Positions 7,301 through 18,386 of a stretch of 18,409 bases of DNA are shown here, piece after piece. The position numbers and the translations under genes are program-made. How positions within the stretch are numbered: the first letter of the stretch is position 1; each line of letters opens with the position of its first letter. The stretch comes from JBDNIO01 sp041688215. Lineage in GTDB: Bacteria > Pseudomonadota > Gammaproteobacteria > Nevskiales > Salinisphaeraceae. The stretch covers positions 1-18,409 of the forward strand of contig JBDNIO010000190.1 in the NCBI GenBank assembly GCA_041688215.1, read 5' to 3'. The notes beneath the pieces were generated by a model, which saw nothing but the letters and a program-made list of their open reading frames with translations, was not told the DNA's origin and did not search any database.

Positions 7301-8437
7301 ACCATGCTCATGGGCAAAACCGCCGATGGCGGCCCCAGTAAACTCAAGAAGAGCGCCAAGATTACGGCAGGCTATCTGGACGAGCTGGAACGTGAAAAGT
7401 GGTTTGACATTCGCCTGAACAATGAAGACGCACAAAAACAGCTGGAGTCCATCGCCAAGCGTCTGAAAGACCAGAAGGCCGAATTCGACAAACGCTTTGC
7501 TTCCAAGAAGAAAAAGATTACCCAGGGCGATGAACTCGCACCGGGCGTGTTGAAGATGGTCAAGGTCTATCTGGCCGTTAAACGCCACGTTCAGCCGGGC
7601 GACAAGATGGCTGGGCGTCACGGTAACAAGGGTGTTATCTCCCAGATCGTGCCGGTCGAAGACATGCCGCATCTGCACGATGGCACGCCGGTTGATATCG
7701 TATTAAATCCGCTGGGCGTGCCCTCGCGCATGAACATTGGCCAGATTCTTGAAACGCATCTGGGCTGGGCGGCGCATGGTATCGGGCAGCGCATTGAAGA
7801 GATGCTGGAACAGCAGAAGGCAATTTCCGAGTTGCGCGAATTCCTGGATAAGGTGTACGCCGGCGAAGGTACGCGCAAGGAAGATATAGGCAGCCTGACC
7901 GATGACGAAGTCATGACGCTGTGCAAGAACCTGGTGCCCGGTCTGCCGACTGCAACACCGGTTTTCGACGGCGCCAACGAAGACGAAATCAGGGCCCTGT
8001 TGAAACTTGCCGGCCTGCCGGAAACTGGTCAGGCCGTGCTCGTGGATGGCCGCACCGGTGAGGAATTTTCCCGTCCGATCACGGTCGGTTACATGTACAT
8101 GTTGAAGCTCAACCATCTGGTTGACGACAAGATGCATGCCCGCTCGACCGGACCGTACTCGCTGGTTACGCAGCAACCATTGGGTGGTAAAGCCCAGTTC
8201 GGCGGCCAGCGTTTCGGCGAGATGGAAGTCTGGGCGCTGGAAGCCTACGGTGCCGCTTATACACTGCAGGAAATGCTCACGGTCAAGTCGGATGACGTGA
8301 CCGGGCGTACCCGCATGTACAAGAACATCGTCGATGGCAACCACCAGATGGAAGCCGGCATGCCGGCTTCCTTCAACGTGTTGACCAAGGAAATTCATTC
8401 ATTAGGGTTGAATATAGAGCTGGAAGAGGACGATTAG
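4355..8437 (+). CDS. rpoB: DNA-directed RNA polymerase subunit beta
   Basis: The product has 1360 residues (E. coli 1342). Beta forms one pincer of RNA polymerase and half of its active centre. The N-terminus [15 protein letters not shown] is typical of proteobacteria. The rifampicin-binding cluster [20 protein letters not shown] carries the wild-type residues D522, H532 and S537 (E. coli D516, H526, S531), so no rifampicin-resistance change is seen there. The GEKASDVKD and [20 protein letters not shown] motifs of the catalytic core and the C-terminal [20 protein letters not shown] clamp segment are intact. GAGGG (4340-4344) lies 10 nt before the ATG. A heptamer repeat follows, not the short spacer usual before rpoC. 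Confidence 0.98.
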   Translation: [1360 protein letters not shown]

Positions 8438-8442
8438 TAATT

Positions 8443-8555
8443 CGTGAGGCGTGAGGCGTGAGGCGTGAGGCGTGAGGCGGTTAAGCACTCAACGCCTCAC
8501 CTCTCAAGTCTCATTTAAATTTTCCGCCTCACGCCTTTCACCTCACGCCTCACGC
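8443..8555 (-). repeat. Heptamer-arm palindromic repeat, copy 4 (between rpoB and rpoC, inverted)
   Basis: This is the longest copy. On the + strand it opens with five exact tandem GTGAGGC heptamers (8444-8478). After a spacer it ends with the reverse complement of the GTGAGGCGTGAGGTGAAAGGCG left arm found in copy 3. The diagnostic GAAAGGCG arm is therefore on the downstream side, so this copy is inverted relative to the other four. The spacer contains a further degenerate arm piece (CGCCTCACCTCTCAAGTCTCA). It fills nearly the whole gap before the rpoC Shine-Dalgarno (GGAG, 8562-8565). Confidence 0.85.
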
Positions 8556-8574
8556 ATAAGCGGAGCTTTGCACA

Positions 8575-12774
<4,200 letters not shown>

Positions 12775-12802
12775 TAGCTGATTTTCGCTCTTCCCGAATT
12801 AG

Positions 12803-12837
12803 GCGGCATGTTCTTCAGTGAGCATGCCGCTTTTTTT
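12803..12837 (+). terminator. Rho-independent terminator after rpoC
   Basis: GCGGCATG (12803-12810) pairs perfectly with CATGCCGC (12823-12830), can be extended by two further pairs (one T-G) into the loop, and is followed by seven T residues (12831-12837). It starts 28 nt after the rpoC stop. This is the clearest intrinsic terminator in the window and separates the rif unit from the hydrolase gene. Confidence 0.93.
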
Positions 12838-12970
12838 GTATACGTTTTGTTTGTTATCCACTAAGGTATTGTCAGCCATAGCCGATAGTTAACCTCTCCA
12901 CTAAAACGCGGCATGGATGCCGTTACCACCCAATGTTTCGGATGGACCCGGCTCGAACCCTGGTGTATCC
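12838..12970 (+). other. Hydrolase upstream region, no clear promoter or ribosome binding site
   Basis: This 133-bp stretch has no convincing sigma70 promoter and no Shine-Dalgarno before the ATG at 12971. A short palindrome, CGGCAT-GG-ATGCCG, lies at 12909-12922. An in-frame ATG at 12917 would add 18 residues (MPLPPNVSDGPGSNPGVS), but these would sit before the lipoprotein signal peptide, so 12971 is the better start. The piece GGCTCGAACCC resembles a tRNA T-loop, but no T-stem can be formed around it. Confidence 0.45.
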
Positions 12971-14764
12971 ATGCGTAAGATCCTGACAACAACGGCCTTG
13001 GTCCTGCTCGGCCTAACCGGGTGCGGCGGCAGTAGTAGCAACTCCGTGTCCTCAGATAACATGGGCGCGCCCACGCAAGCCCGGTCTTTTGATATGAGTC
13101 TGGTTTCGCCGGCCCCGCGCGAAGACGGTATGGGCGATGTAACGGTACCTTTCACCGTATTTATCCCCGCCCGCCGCGAAGGCGAAGCACGCCCGCTTAT
13201 CATTCACAGCCATGGTTTCGGTGGCAGCCGGATTGGCACTGCGGAAGCCGACGCCGACCCGGCTGATCCTGCCAGTATCGACTCCACTACCAGCGTATTC
13301 AGTCGCATCGACGACCAGGTGCGGTTGTTGTGGGATGCCGGTTACATCGTGGTAAGTTTTGACGAGCGTGGCTTTGGCCGCGGCGATGATGGTGACGACG
13401 GCAACTCTGGCGCAATCCAGATACTGGACCCTGACTTTGAGATTCAGGACGCCATTGCCGTACTCGACTGGGCTGATGAAAACATAGCCGATATCGCGCG
13501 TGACAACAGTGGCAATATGATTTCAGGCGCAATTGGTGGTAGCTATGGTGGCGGTTATCAGTTGTTGCTAACTGCGCTGGATGATCGCCTGGATGCGATT
13601 GTTCCCACCGCAACCTGGTACAACCTGTTGCAAAGCCTGCTCCCTAATGATGTTATCAAGAAGGCATATTCCACGGGTCTTTGCGCGCTAATTCTAAGCG
13701 ACGGCGCCGAGGCGGGCCGGCGCAATCAAAACGCCTGTAATCAGGCCAGTGACCTAGGCGCGCTCACCGCCCGTTACCGCGAAGATATCCCCGCAGATAT
13801 GCCCATGGCCGGGAACCGTGCGGAGTTGGAAGAGGCATTTTTCACTCATGGTCTGGTCGAATTCGAGCGTCGCGAGAACGCCGATGAGTTCAATATGCGA
13901 CCGATTGATGCGCTGTTGATCCAGGGGAATCGGGACATTCTGTTCAACCTGACGCAAGCCCGCGAAAACTATCGCTATTTGAGCCAGGCGGGTGGCGATG
14001 TGCGTTTGCTGACCATGGAAAACGGCCACTCAATTAGCCAAACTCGCATGAACCCCGGTTCACAAGGCCCGCTTGGGCCCAGCGCCTGTGGCACACTCGA
14101 CGCGCTGGCCGCCACCCGCGCGTGGTTTGATTTGAAATTGCGCGGCATGTCTTCGGCGGCCGCCAATCTGCCCGGCGAAGTCTGCGTCTCGCTCGACAAC
14201 ACTACCGGTGTGCAGCTCAACGAGTTGCCTTTCGCTAACGCCGGTGACACACGGTTTGACCCATTCACTATGACCGTTCCCGAAACCGGCGTTACTGCGA
14301 TGGCTAACAATATCAACAGTCCTGGGGGCGGCATCTTTTTCGCAGGCCCCATGATTGATCGTGATGATCAAGTGCTGGCCGGCGTACCTGTCGCAAATCT
14401 CACTATTACCGATGCCGCAGCCGATGCATCGGCTGCGGCAAATAACGATAGCACCGCGTTTGTAGGGACGGCGATTAACCGTGGCGGCGAAATCATTCTG
14501 GTGGATGATCAGGCCCAGCCGATGCGTGCAAGCGACGCGCGGACGGGTACCCCACCCGAACCCGTACCGCTTATCGGGGTTGGGGAGCAATTGCATTTAG
14601 GGGATGTGGTGGGTGTGTTGATCTACGGCAACTTTGACCAGTATGAGACTGGTACGGGCAGTGTGCCGGTGAACTTTGGAGCCAATAATCGTTTTAATCC
14701 TAAAAATTCCCCGTGGCTTGCCGCGGGGTCTGCGCGATGGGGTTTCCAAAGGGGAGAATCGTGA
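12971..14764 (+). CDS. Predicted lipoprotein alpha/beta hydrolase (CocE/NonD, peptidase S15-like)
   Basis: The product has 597 residues. MRKILTTTALVLLGLTGC is a lipoprotein signal peptide with lipobox LTGC; C18 would be lipidated and Gly at +2 favours outer-membrane sorting. The hydrolase core follows: the HSHGFGG oxyanion-side motif, FDERGFGRG, and the nucleophile elbow GGSYGGGY with S191. D322 (QGNRDILF) and H353 (NGHS) complete a likely triad. A C-terminal beta-rich region (about 415-575) resembles the jelly-roll domain of S15/CocE enzymes. The family cleaves esters, amides or X-Pro peptides; the substrate here is unknown. The last 20 or so residues are encoded by a palindromic element, and the stop lies in a hairpin loop. 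There is no Shine-Dalgarno. Its position between rpoC and rpsL is unusual and suggests insertion. Confidence 0.82.
   Translation: MRKILTTTALVLLGLTGCGGSSSNSVSSDNMGAPTQARSFDMSLVSPAPREDGMGDVTVPFTVFIPARREGEARPLIIHSHGFGGSRIGTAEADADPADPASIDSTTSVFSRIDDQVRLLWDAGYIVVSFDERGFGRGDDGDDGNSGAIQILDPDFEIQDAIAVLDWADENIADIARDNSGNMISGAIGGSYGGGYQLLLTALDDRLDAIVPTATWYNLLQSLLPNDVIKKAYSTGLCALILSDGAEAGRRNQNACNQASDLGALTARYREDIPADMPMAGNRAELEEAFFTHGLVEFERRENADEFNMRPIDALLIQGNRDILFNLTQARENYRYLSQAGGDVRLLTMENGHSISQTRMNPGSQGPLGPSACGTLDALAATRAWFDLKLRGMSSAAANLPGEVCVSLDNTTGVQLNELPFANAGDTRFDPFTMTVPETGVTAMANNINSPGGGIFFAGPMIDRDDQVLAGVPVANLTITDAAADASAAANNDSTAFVGTAINRGGEIILVDDQAQPMRASDARTGTPPEPVPLIGVGEQLHLGDVVGVLIYGNFDQYETGTGSVPVNFGANNRFNPKNSPWLAAGSARWGFQRGES
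14413..14440. repeat. Perfect 28-bp palindrome inside the hydrolase gene
   Basis: TGCCGCAGCCGATG is followed directly by its exact reverse complement CATCGGCTGCGGCA with no spacer. It encodes the low-complexity stretch DAAADASAAA (residues 481-490) in the C-terminal domain. It could be a chance product of Ala codons or an in-frame inserted palindromic unit. Confidence 0.9.
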
Positions 14765-14810
14765 TTCTCCCCTTTGGTCGCCCTGCGGGGTTTCATACCC
14801 CGTTGGGCGA
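14709..14810. repeat. Three-hairpin palindromic element at the hydrolase 3' end
   Basis: Three stems lie in tandem. The first is CCCCGTGG-CTTG-CCGCGGGG (14709-14728). The second is a 15-bp perfect stem, CCAAAGGGGAGAATC (14746-14760) with GATTCTCCCCTTTGG (14763-14777), around a 2-nt loop. The third is TCGCCC..CGGGG (14778-14790) with CCCCG..GGGCGA (14798-14810). GGGGTTTC is directly repeated at 14739 and 14787. The first two stems overlap the end of the hydrolase frame and the TGA is at 14762-14764. There are no T runs, so it is not a standard terminator. It resembles REP-like or MITE-like intergenic elements. Confidence 0.85.
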
Positions 14811-14925
14811 AATTTAAATTGATTATTTCCGGGCGCGTGCGCATGCCTGTTGTTACTGCGGCGGTACAAAGTCGATAGCACTATTTCTGGTTGACACGCG
14901 TGGATGGGTTATTCCGTTTTTGAAT

Positions 14926-15001
14926 TTTTCTCACTCTATGGTTTCGCCTTGTGCGGCGAGTTACTTACTTTTGCACAAGGCGAAACCCACGAGTGAGAAA
15001 A
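14926..15001. repeat. Long inverted repeat upstream of the str promoter
   Basis: TTTTCTCACTC (14926-14936) pairs perfectly with GAGTGAGAAAA (14991-15001). After a 3x3 mismatch, GGTTTCGCCTTGTGC (14940-14954) pairs perfectly with 14973-14987. This gives 26 base pairs around an 18-nt loop (14955-14972, GGCGAGTTACTTACTTTT). It differs in sequence from the heptamer repeats and from the three-hairpin element. It could extrude as a cruciform or act as a bidirectional barrier; no T run supports intrinsic termination. Confidence 0.88.
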
Positions 15002-15094
15002 GCAATCAGTTTGTTAAATTCGTCGGCCGAGACTCTGAGCAAGTTTTAGAGCCTTGCATTACAGGCGATATCCATTTTCAGCCGCAAATCCTTC

Positions 15095-15130
15095 TTGACA
15101 CCCGACCCCCAACCCCTTAGAATTCGCGCC
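15095..15130 (+). promoter_or_regulatory. Strong sigma70 promoter of the str operon
   Basis: A perfect -35 TTGACA (15095-15100) and a TAGAAT -10 (15118-15123, 5 of 6 matches) are separated by exactly 17 bp. A GC-rich discriminator (TCGCGCCC) follows, the type linked to negative stringent control by ppGpp/DksA. The start of transcription is expected near 15130, giving a leader of about 80 nt before rpsL. Confidence 0.85.
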
Positions 15131-15131
15131 C

Positions 15132-15176
15132 TCGCAAACGCAGGCTGGGTTGTCCCGGCCTGTGTTTTGTTTGCGA
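15132..15176 (+). promoter_or_regulatory. rpsL 5' leader hairpin
   Basis: TCGCAAAC (15132-15139) pairs with GTTTGCGA (15169-15176) and GCAGGC (15140-15145) with GCCTGT (15158-15163), leaving a GTTTT bulge on the 3' side. It starts at the predicted transcript 5' end and could protect the mRNA. A regulatory ligand is not evident. Confidence 0.5.
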
Positions 15177-15209
15177 CTCCCGATATAACACCCCGGATTC
15201 AAAGATTTT

Positions 15210-15584
15210 ATGGCGACGGTTAATCAGCTAGTCCGTAAAGGACGTAAAAACAAGCCGGTGAAAAACACCGTACCCGCATTGCAGGGCTGCCCCCAGCGCC
15301 GCGGGGTGTGTACCCGTGTTTACACCACCACACCGAAAAAGCCTAACTCGGCTTTGCGTAAGGTTGCACGTGTGCGCTTGACCAATGGTTTTGAAGTCAC
15401 CAGTTATATTGGTGGTGAAGGGCATAACCTACAGGAGCACTCGGTGGTATTGATCCGCGGTGGTCGTGTAAAGGATTTGCCGGGCGTGCGTTACCACACC
15501 GTGCGCGGCGCGCTGGACGCATCTGGCGTGGAAAAACGCCGCCAGGGCCGTTCCAAATACGGCGCCAAGAAGCCGAAAGCTTAG
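15210..15584 (+). CDS. rpsL: 30S ribosomal protein S12
   Basis: The product has 124 residues, as in E. coli. S12 lies at the decoding centre and governs accuracy and streptomycin response. MATVNQLVRK, CPQRRGVCTRVYTTTPKKPNSALRK and the GGRVKDLPGVRYHTVRG loop are all conserved. The lysines where streptomycin-resistance changes usually arise (TPKKPNS and VKDLPG) are wild type. There is no strong Shine-Dalgarno before the ATG (AAAGA only). It is the first gene of the str operon, about 80 nt after the predicted start site. Confidence 0.98.
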   Translation: MATVNQLVRKGRKNKPVKNTVPALQGCPQRRGVCTRVYTTTPKKPNSALRKVARVRLTNGFEVTSYIGGEGHNLQEHSVVLIRGGRVKDLPGVRYHTVRGALDASGVEKRRQGRSKYGAKKPKA

Positions 15585-15621
15585 TCAAGCCACAAGACAG
15601 ACGATTTAAAGAGATAGCATA

Positions 15622-16095
15622 ATGTCCAGACGTGCAGCAGCGCCGAAACGGGAAATCCTGCCCGACCCTAAATTCAAAAGCGATTTGCTCGCCAAATTCA
15701 TGAATATGATCATGGAGGATGGCAAGAAATCGAAAGCTGAAGCCATTGTTTATGGCGCGCTTTCCGAAATCGCCCGCAAAAAGAAAACAGAAGATCCGCT
15801 GGCAATTCTGCAAACAGCGCTGGATAACATTCGCCCCTCGGTCGAGGTTAAATCCCGCCGCGTGGGTGGCGCCACTTATCAGGTGCCGGTAGAGGTGCGC
15901 GCTGTTCGCCGCACCACATTGGCCATGCGTTGGGCGATCGACGCGGCGCGCAAGCGTGGCGAGCATTCCATGGCGCGCCGCCTGGCTGGTGAATTGCTGG
16001 ATGCCTCTGAATACCGCGGCGCTGCTGTCAAGAAGCGCGAGGAAACGCACCGTATGGCCGAGGCCAATAAAGCGTTTTCGCATTTCCGCTGGTAA
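15622..16095 (+). CDS. rpsG: 30S ribosomal protein S7
   Basis: The product has 157 residues, the common length in bacteria. S7 nucleates assembly of the 30S head by binding the 3' major domain of 16S rRNA and contacts E-site tRNA. The sequence is collinear with known S7 proteins (KFMNMIMEDGKKSKAE, RVGGATYQVPVEVR, ending NKAFSHFRW). The gap to rpsL is only 37 nt, much shorter than in E. coli (roughly 100 nt), where S7 binds the gap to repress its own translation. A short GAGA precedes the ATG. Confidence 0.98.
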   Translation: MSRRAAAPKREILPDPKFKSDLLAKFMNMIMEDGKKSKAEAIVYGALSEIARKKKTEDPLAILQTALDNIRPSVEVKSRRVGGATYQVPVEVRAVRRTTLAMRWAIDAARKRGEHSMARRLAGELLDASEYRGAAVKKREETHRMAEANKAFSHFRW

Positions 16096-16126
16096 GCGTC
16101 GCACCACATTTTTTAGATAAAGTATT

Positions 16127-18241
16127 ATGGCCCGCAAGCACCCAATAGAGCGTTATCGCAATATCGGCATCATGGCCCACATTGATGCCGGCAAGACGAC
16201 GACGACCGAGCGAATTCTTTACTACACCGGTATCTCCCATAAAATGGGCGAGGTACATGACGGTGCCGCCGTTATGGACTGGATGGCGCAGGAACAAGAG
16301 CGCGGCATCACCATTACCTCCGCTGCGACTACCTGCTTCTGGCAAGGCATGGAGCAGCAGTATCCGGACCAGTACCGGATTAACATAATTGATACGCCCG
16401 GGCACGTGGACTTCACAATTGAGGTTGAGCGTTCCCTGCGGGTGCTCGACGGCGCAGTCTGTTTGCTTGATGCCAACGCCGGTGTCGAGCCGCAAACCGA
16501 AACTGTATGGCGCCAAGCCAACAAGTACCATGTACCGCGCATGGTGTTCATTAACAAGATGGACAAGCTCGGTGCGGATTTCTACCGCTGCGTGGAAATG
16601 ATCGAAACCCGCCTGGCCAGCACACCGGTTCCCGTGCAGTTGCCCATTGGTGCGGAAGATGACTTCGAGGGCGTGATCGACCTAGTGCAGATGCGCGCGA
16701 TCTACTGGAATATGGAAGACAATGGCCAGACTTTCGAGGCCAAGCAAATTCCCGAGGCGCTAAGGGCCGAGGCGGAAAAATACCGCGAGCAAATGATCGA
16801 AGCGGCTGCCGAAGCCAACGAAGAACTCATGGACAAGTACCTTGAGTCCGGCCAACTCAACAACGACGAAATTAAAGCCGGCCTGCGTCAGCGCGTGCTG
16901 AACGTGGAGATTACCCTGTGCTTGTGTGGTACTGCTTTCAAGAACAAGGGCGTGCAGGCATTGCTGGATGCGGTTGTGGATTACCTGCCGGCGCCTACCG
17001 ATGTGCCGGCAATCAAGGGTTTAGACGCCCACGATCCTGACAAGGCGATTGAGCGCCACGCCGATGATGAAGAGCCGTTCTCGGCGCTGGTATTCAAGAT
17101 TGCGACCGATCCGTTCGTGGGCTCGTTGTCTTTTATTCGTGTGTATTCTGGAGTGCTGTCCACGGGCGACTCGGTTTACAACCCGATTGAAAACAAGAAA
17201 GAGCGCGTTGGCCGTTTGCTACAAATGCATTCCAACACCCGCCAGGAAATCTCTGAGGTGCGCGCGGGTGACATCGCCGCCGTGGTGGGCATGAAGAACG
17301 TAACCACCGGTTACACGCTGTGTACGCCCAGCTCGCAGGTCATTCTTGAGCGCATGGAATTCCCGGAGCCGGTTATCGCGGTGGCGGTGGAGCCCAAAAC
17401 CAAGGCCGACCAGGAAAAGATGGGCCTCGCGTTGCAGAAGCTGGTGCAGGAAGATCCTTCTTTCCGAGTGCGCACGGACGAAGAATCTAGCCAAACCATT
17501 ATCTCCGGCATGGGCGAGCTGCATCTGGAAATTATCGTTGACCGCATGAAGCGCGAGTTTAACGTGGCCGCCAACGTGGGCGCGCCGCAGGTAGCCTACC
17601 GTGAAACCATTCGTGAAACGGTAACTCAGGAAGGCAAATTTGTGCGCCAGTCCGGTGGTCGCGGTCAGTATGGCCACGTATATTTGCGCATCGAGCCGCA
17701 AACCGAGGCAGGAAAGGGGTATGAGTTCCTGAACGAAATTACCGGTGGTGCGGTCCCCAAGGAATACATCAACGCAGTCGACAAAGGCATACAGGAACAG
17801 ATGCAGAACGGTGTTATCGGCGGCTTCCCGGTGGTCGATGTGAGGGTCGCTTTGTACGATGGTTCGTACCATGATGTTGACTCTAACGAAACAGCGTTTA
17901 AAATCGCCGGCTCGATGGCGTTTCGTGACGGCGCCCGCAAGGCCCGCCCGGTCGTGCTGGAACCGGTCATGGATGTGGAAGTCGTAACGCCGGAAGATTA
18001 CATGGGCGACGTGATGGGTGACCTGAACCGTCGCCGCGGCACGGTAAAAGGCATGGAAGATACCCCAATGGGTAAAACCCTGTCTGCCGAAGTGCCGCTG
18101 AAGGAAATGTTTGGTTATGCCACCGATCTGCGCTCCATGAGCCAGGGTCGCGCGACATACACCATGCAGTTTGAAAAATATTCTGAAGTTCCAGCAAGTA
18201 TTGCTGAAGCGCTGATCAGAAATCAGCCTGAAGACGCGTAA
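16127..18241 (+). CDS. fusA: Elongation factor G
   Basis: The product has 704 residues (E. coli 704). This GTPase drives translocation and, with RRF, ribosome recycling. G1 is AHIDAGKT (17-24), the effector and G2 region is RGITITSAAT, G3 is DTPGHVD (89-95), and G4 is NKMD (143-146). Domain IV shows the GGRGQYGHVYLRIEP motif. The Shine-Dalgarno is poor, so translation may depend on coupling with rpsG, whose stop lies 31 nt upstream. A heptamer repeat starts 5 nt after the stop and separates fusA from tuf. Confidence 0.98.
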   Translation: MARKHPIERYRNIGIMAHIDAGKTTTTERILYYTGISHKMGEVHDGAAVMDWMAQEQERGITITSAATTCFWQGMEQQYPDQYRINIIDTPGHVDFTIEVERSLRVLDGAVCLLDANAGVEPQTETVWRQANKYHVPRMVFINKMDKLGADFYRCVEMIETRLASTPVPVQLPIGAEDDFEGVIDLVQMRAIYWNMEDNGQTFEAKQIPEALRAEAEKYREQMIEAAAEANEELMDKYLESGQLNNDEIKAGLRQRVLNVEITLCLCGTAFKNKGVQALLDAVVDYLPAPTDVPAIKGLDAHDPDKAIERHADDEEPFSALVFKIATDPFVGSLSFIRVYSGVLSTGDSVYNPIENKKERVGRLLQMHSNTRQEISEVRAGDIAAVVGMKNVTTGYTLCTPSSQVILERMEFPEPVIAVAVEPKTKADQEKMGLALQKLVQEDPSFRVRTDEESSQTIISGMGELHLEIIVDRMKREFNVAANVGAPQVAYRETIRETVTQEGKFVRQSGGRGQYGHVYLRIEPQTEAGKGYEFLNEITGGAVPKEYINAVDKGIQEQMQNGVIGGFPVVDVRVALYDGSYHDVDSNETAFKIAGSMAFRDGARKARPVVLEPVMDVEVVTPEDYMGDVMGDLNRRRGTVKGMEDTPMGKTLSAEVPLKEMFGYATDLRSMSQGRATYTMQFEKYSEVPASIAEALIRNQPEDA

Positions 18242-18246
18242 TTTGA

Positions 18247-18325
18247 CGTGAGGCGTGAGGTGAAAGGCGAGAGGCGGCCCAATGGGTAATTCCTGGGTTT
18301 TTCCGCCTCACGCCTCACGCCTCAC
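18247..18325 (+). repeat. Heptamer-arm palindromic repeat, copy 5 (between fusA and tuf)
   Basis: It has the same plan as copy 3: left arm with GTGAGGC units and GTGAAAGGCG, core GGCGGCCCA ... TGGGTTTTTCCGCC, and a right arm of three GCCTCAC units. This is the shortest and cleanest copy (79 nt). The inner stem CCCA/TGGG differs from copy 3 by a base-pair swap that keeps the pairing. The first GTGAGG lies 6 nt after the stop, the same distance as in copies 3 and 4. Confidence 0.87.
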
Positions 18326-18386
18326 AAAAGACCGAACAAAGACGAGACATTGATTTAATCGACGACCGAGCAAAAGGCACGCAACC

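Noticed and set aside
6815..8398. Long minus-strand frames opposite rpoB (up to 287 codons)
   Set aside because: These are shadows of a highly conserved coding gene with GC-biased third positions; no start signals or family features are seen.
8443..8555. Possible CRISPR array from tandem repeats
   Set aside because: The repeats are 7-bp units with no unique spacers, arranged as inverted arms; there are no cas genes.
12917..12970. tRNA fragment suggested by GGCTCGAACCC
   Set aside because: No 5-bp T-stem can be formed on either strand and no other tRNA arms are nearby.
14597..14881. Minus-strand frames across the hydrolase 3' palindromes
   Set aside because: They result from the symmetrical hairpins, have no start context and match no protein family I can recognise.
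14891..14913. TTGACA at 14891 as a second str promoter
   Set aside because: No acceptable -10 lies 16-18 bp downstream.
14920..15120. 66-codon frame upstream of rpsL
   Set aside because: It spans the long inverted repeat and the str promoter, and has no ribosome binding site or recognisable similarity.
15210..15584. Streptomycin-resistance alleles in rpsL
   Set aside because: Both lysine hot spots (TPKKPNS and VKDLPG) are wild type.
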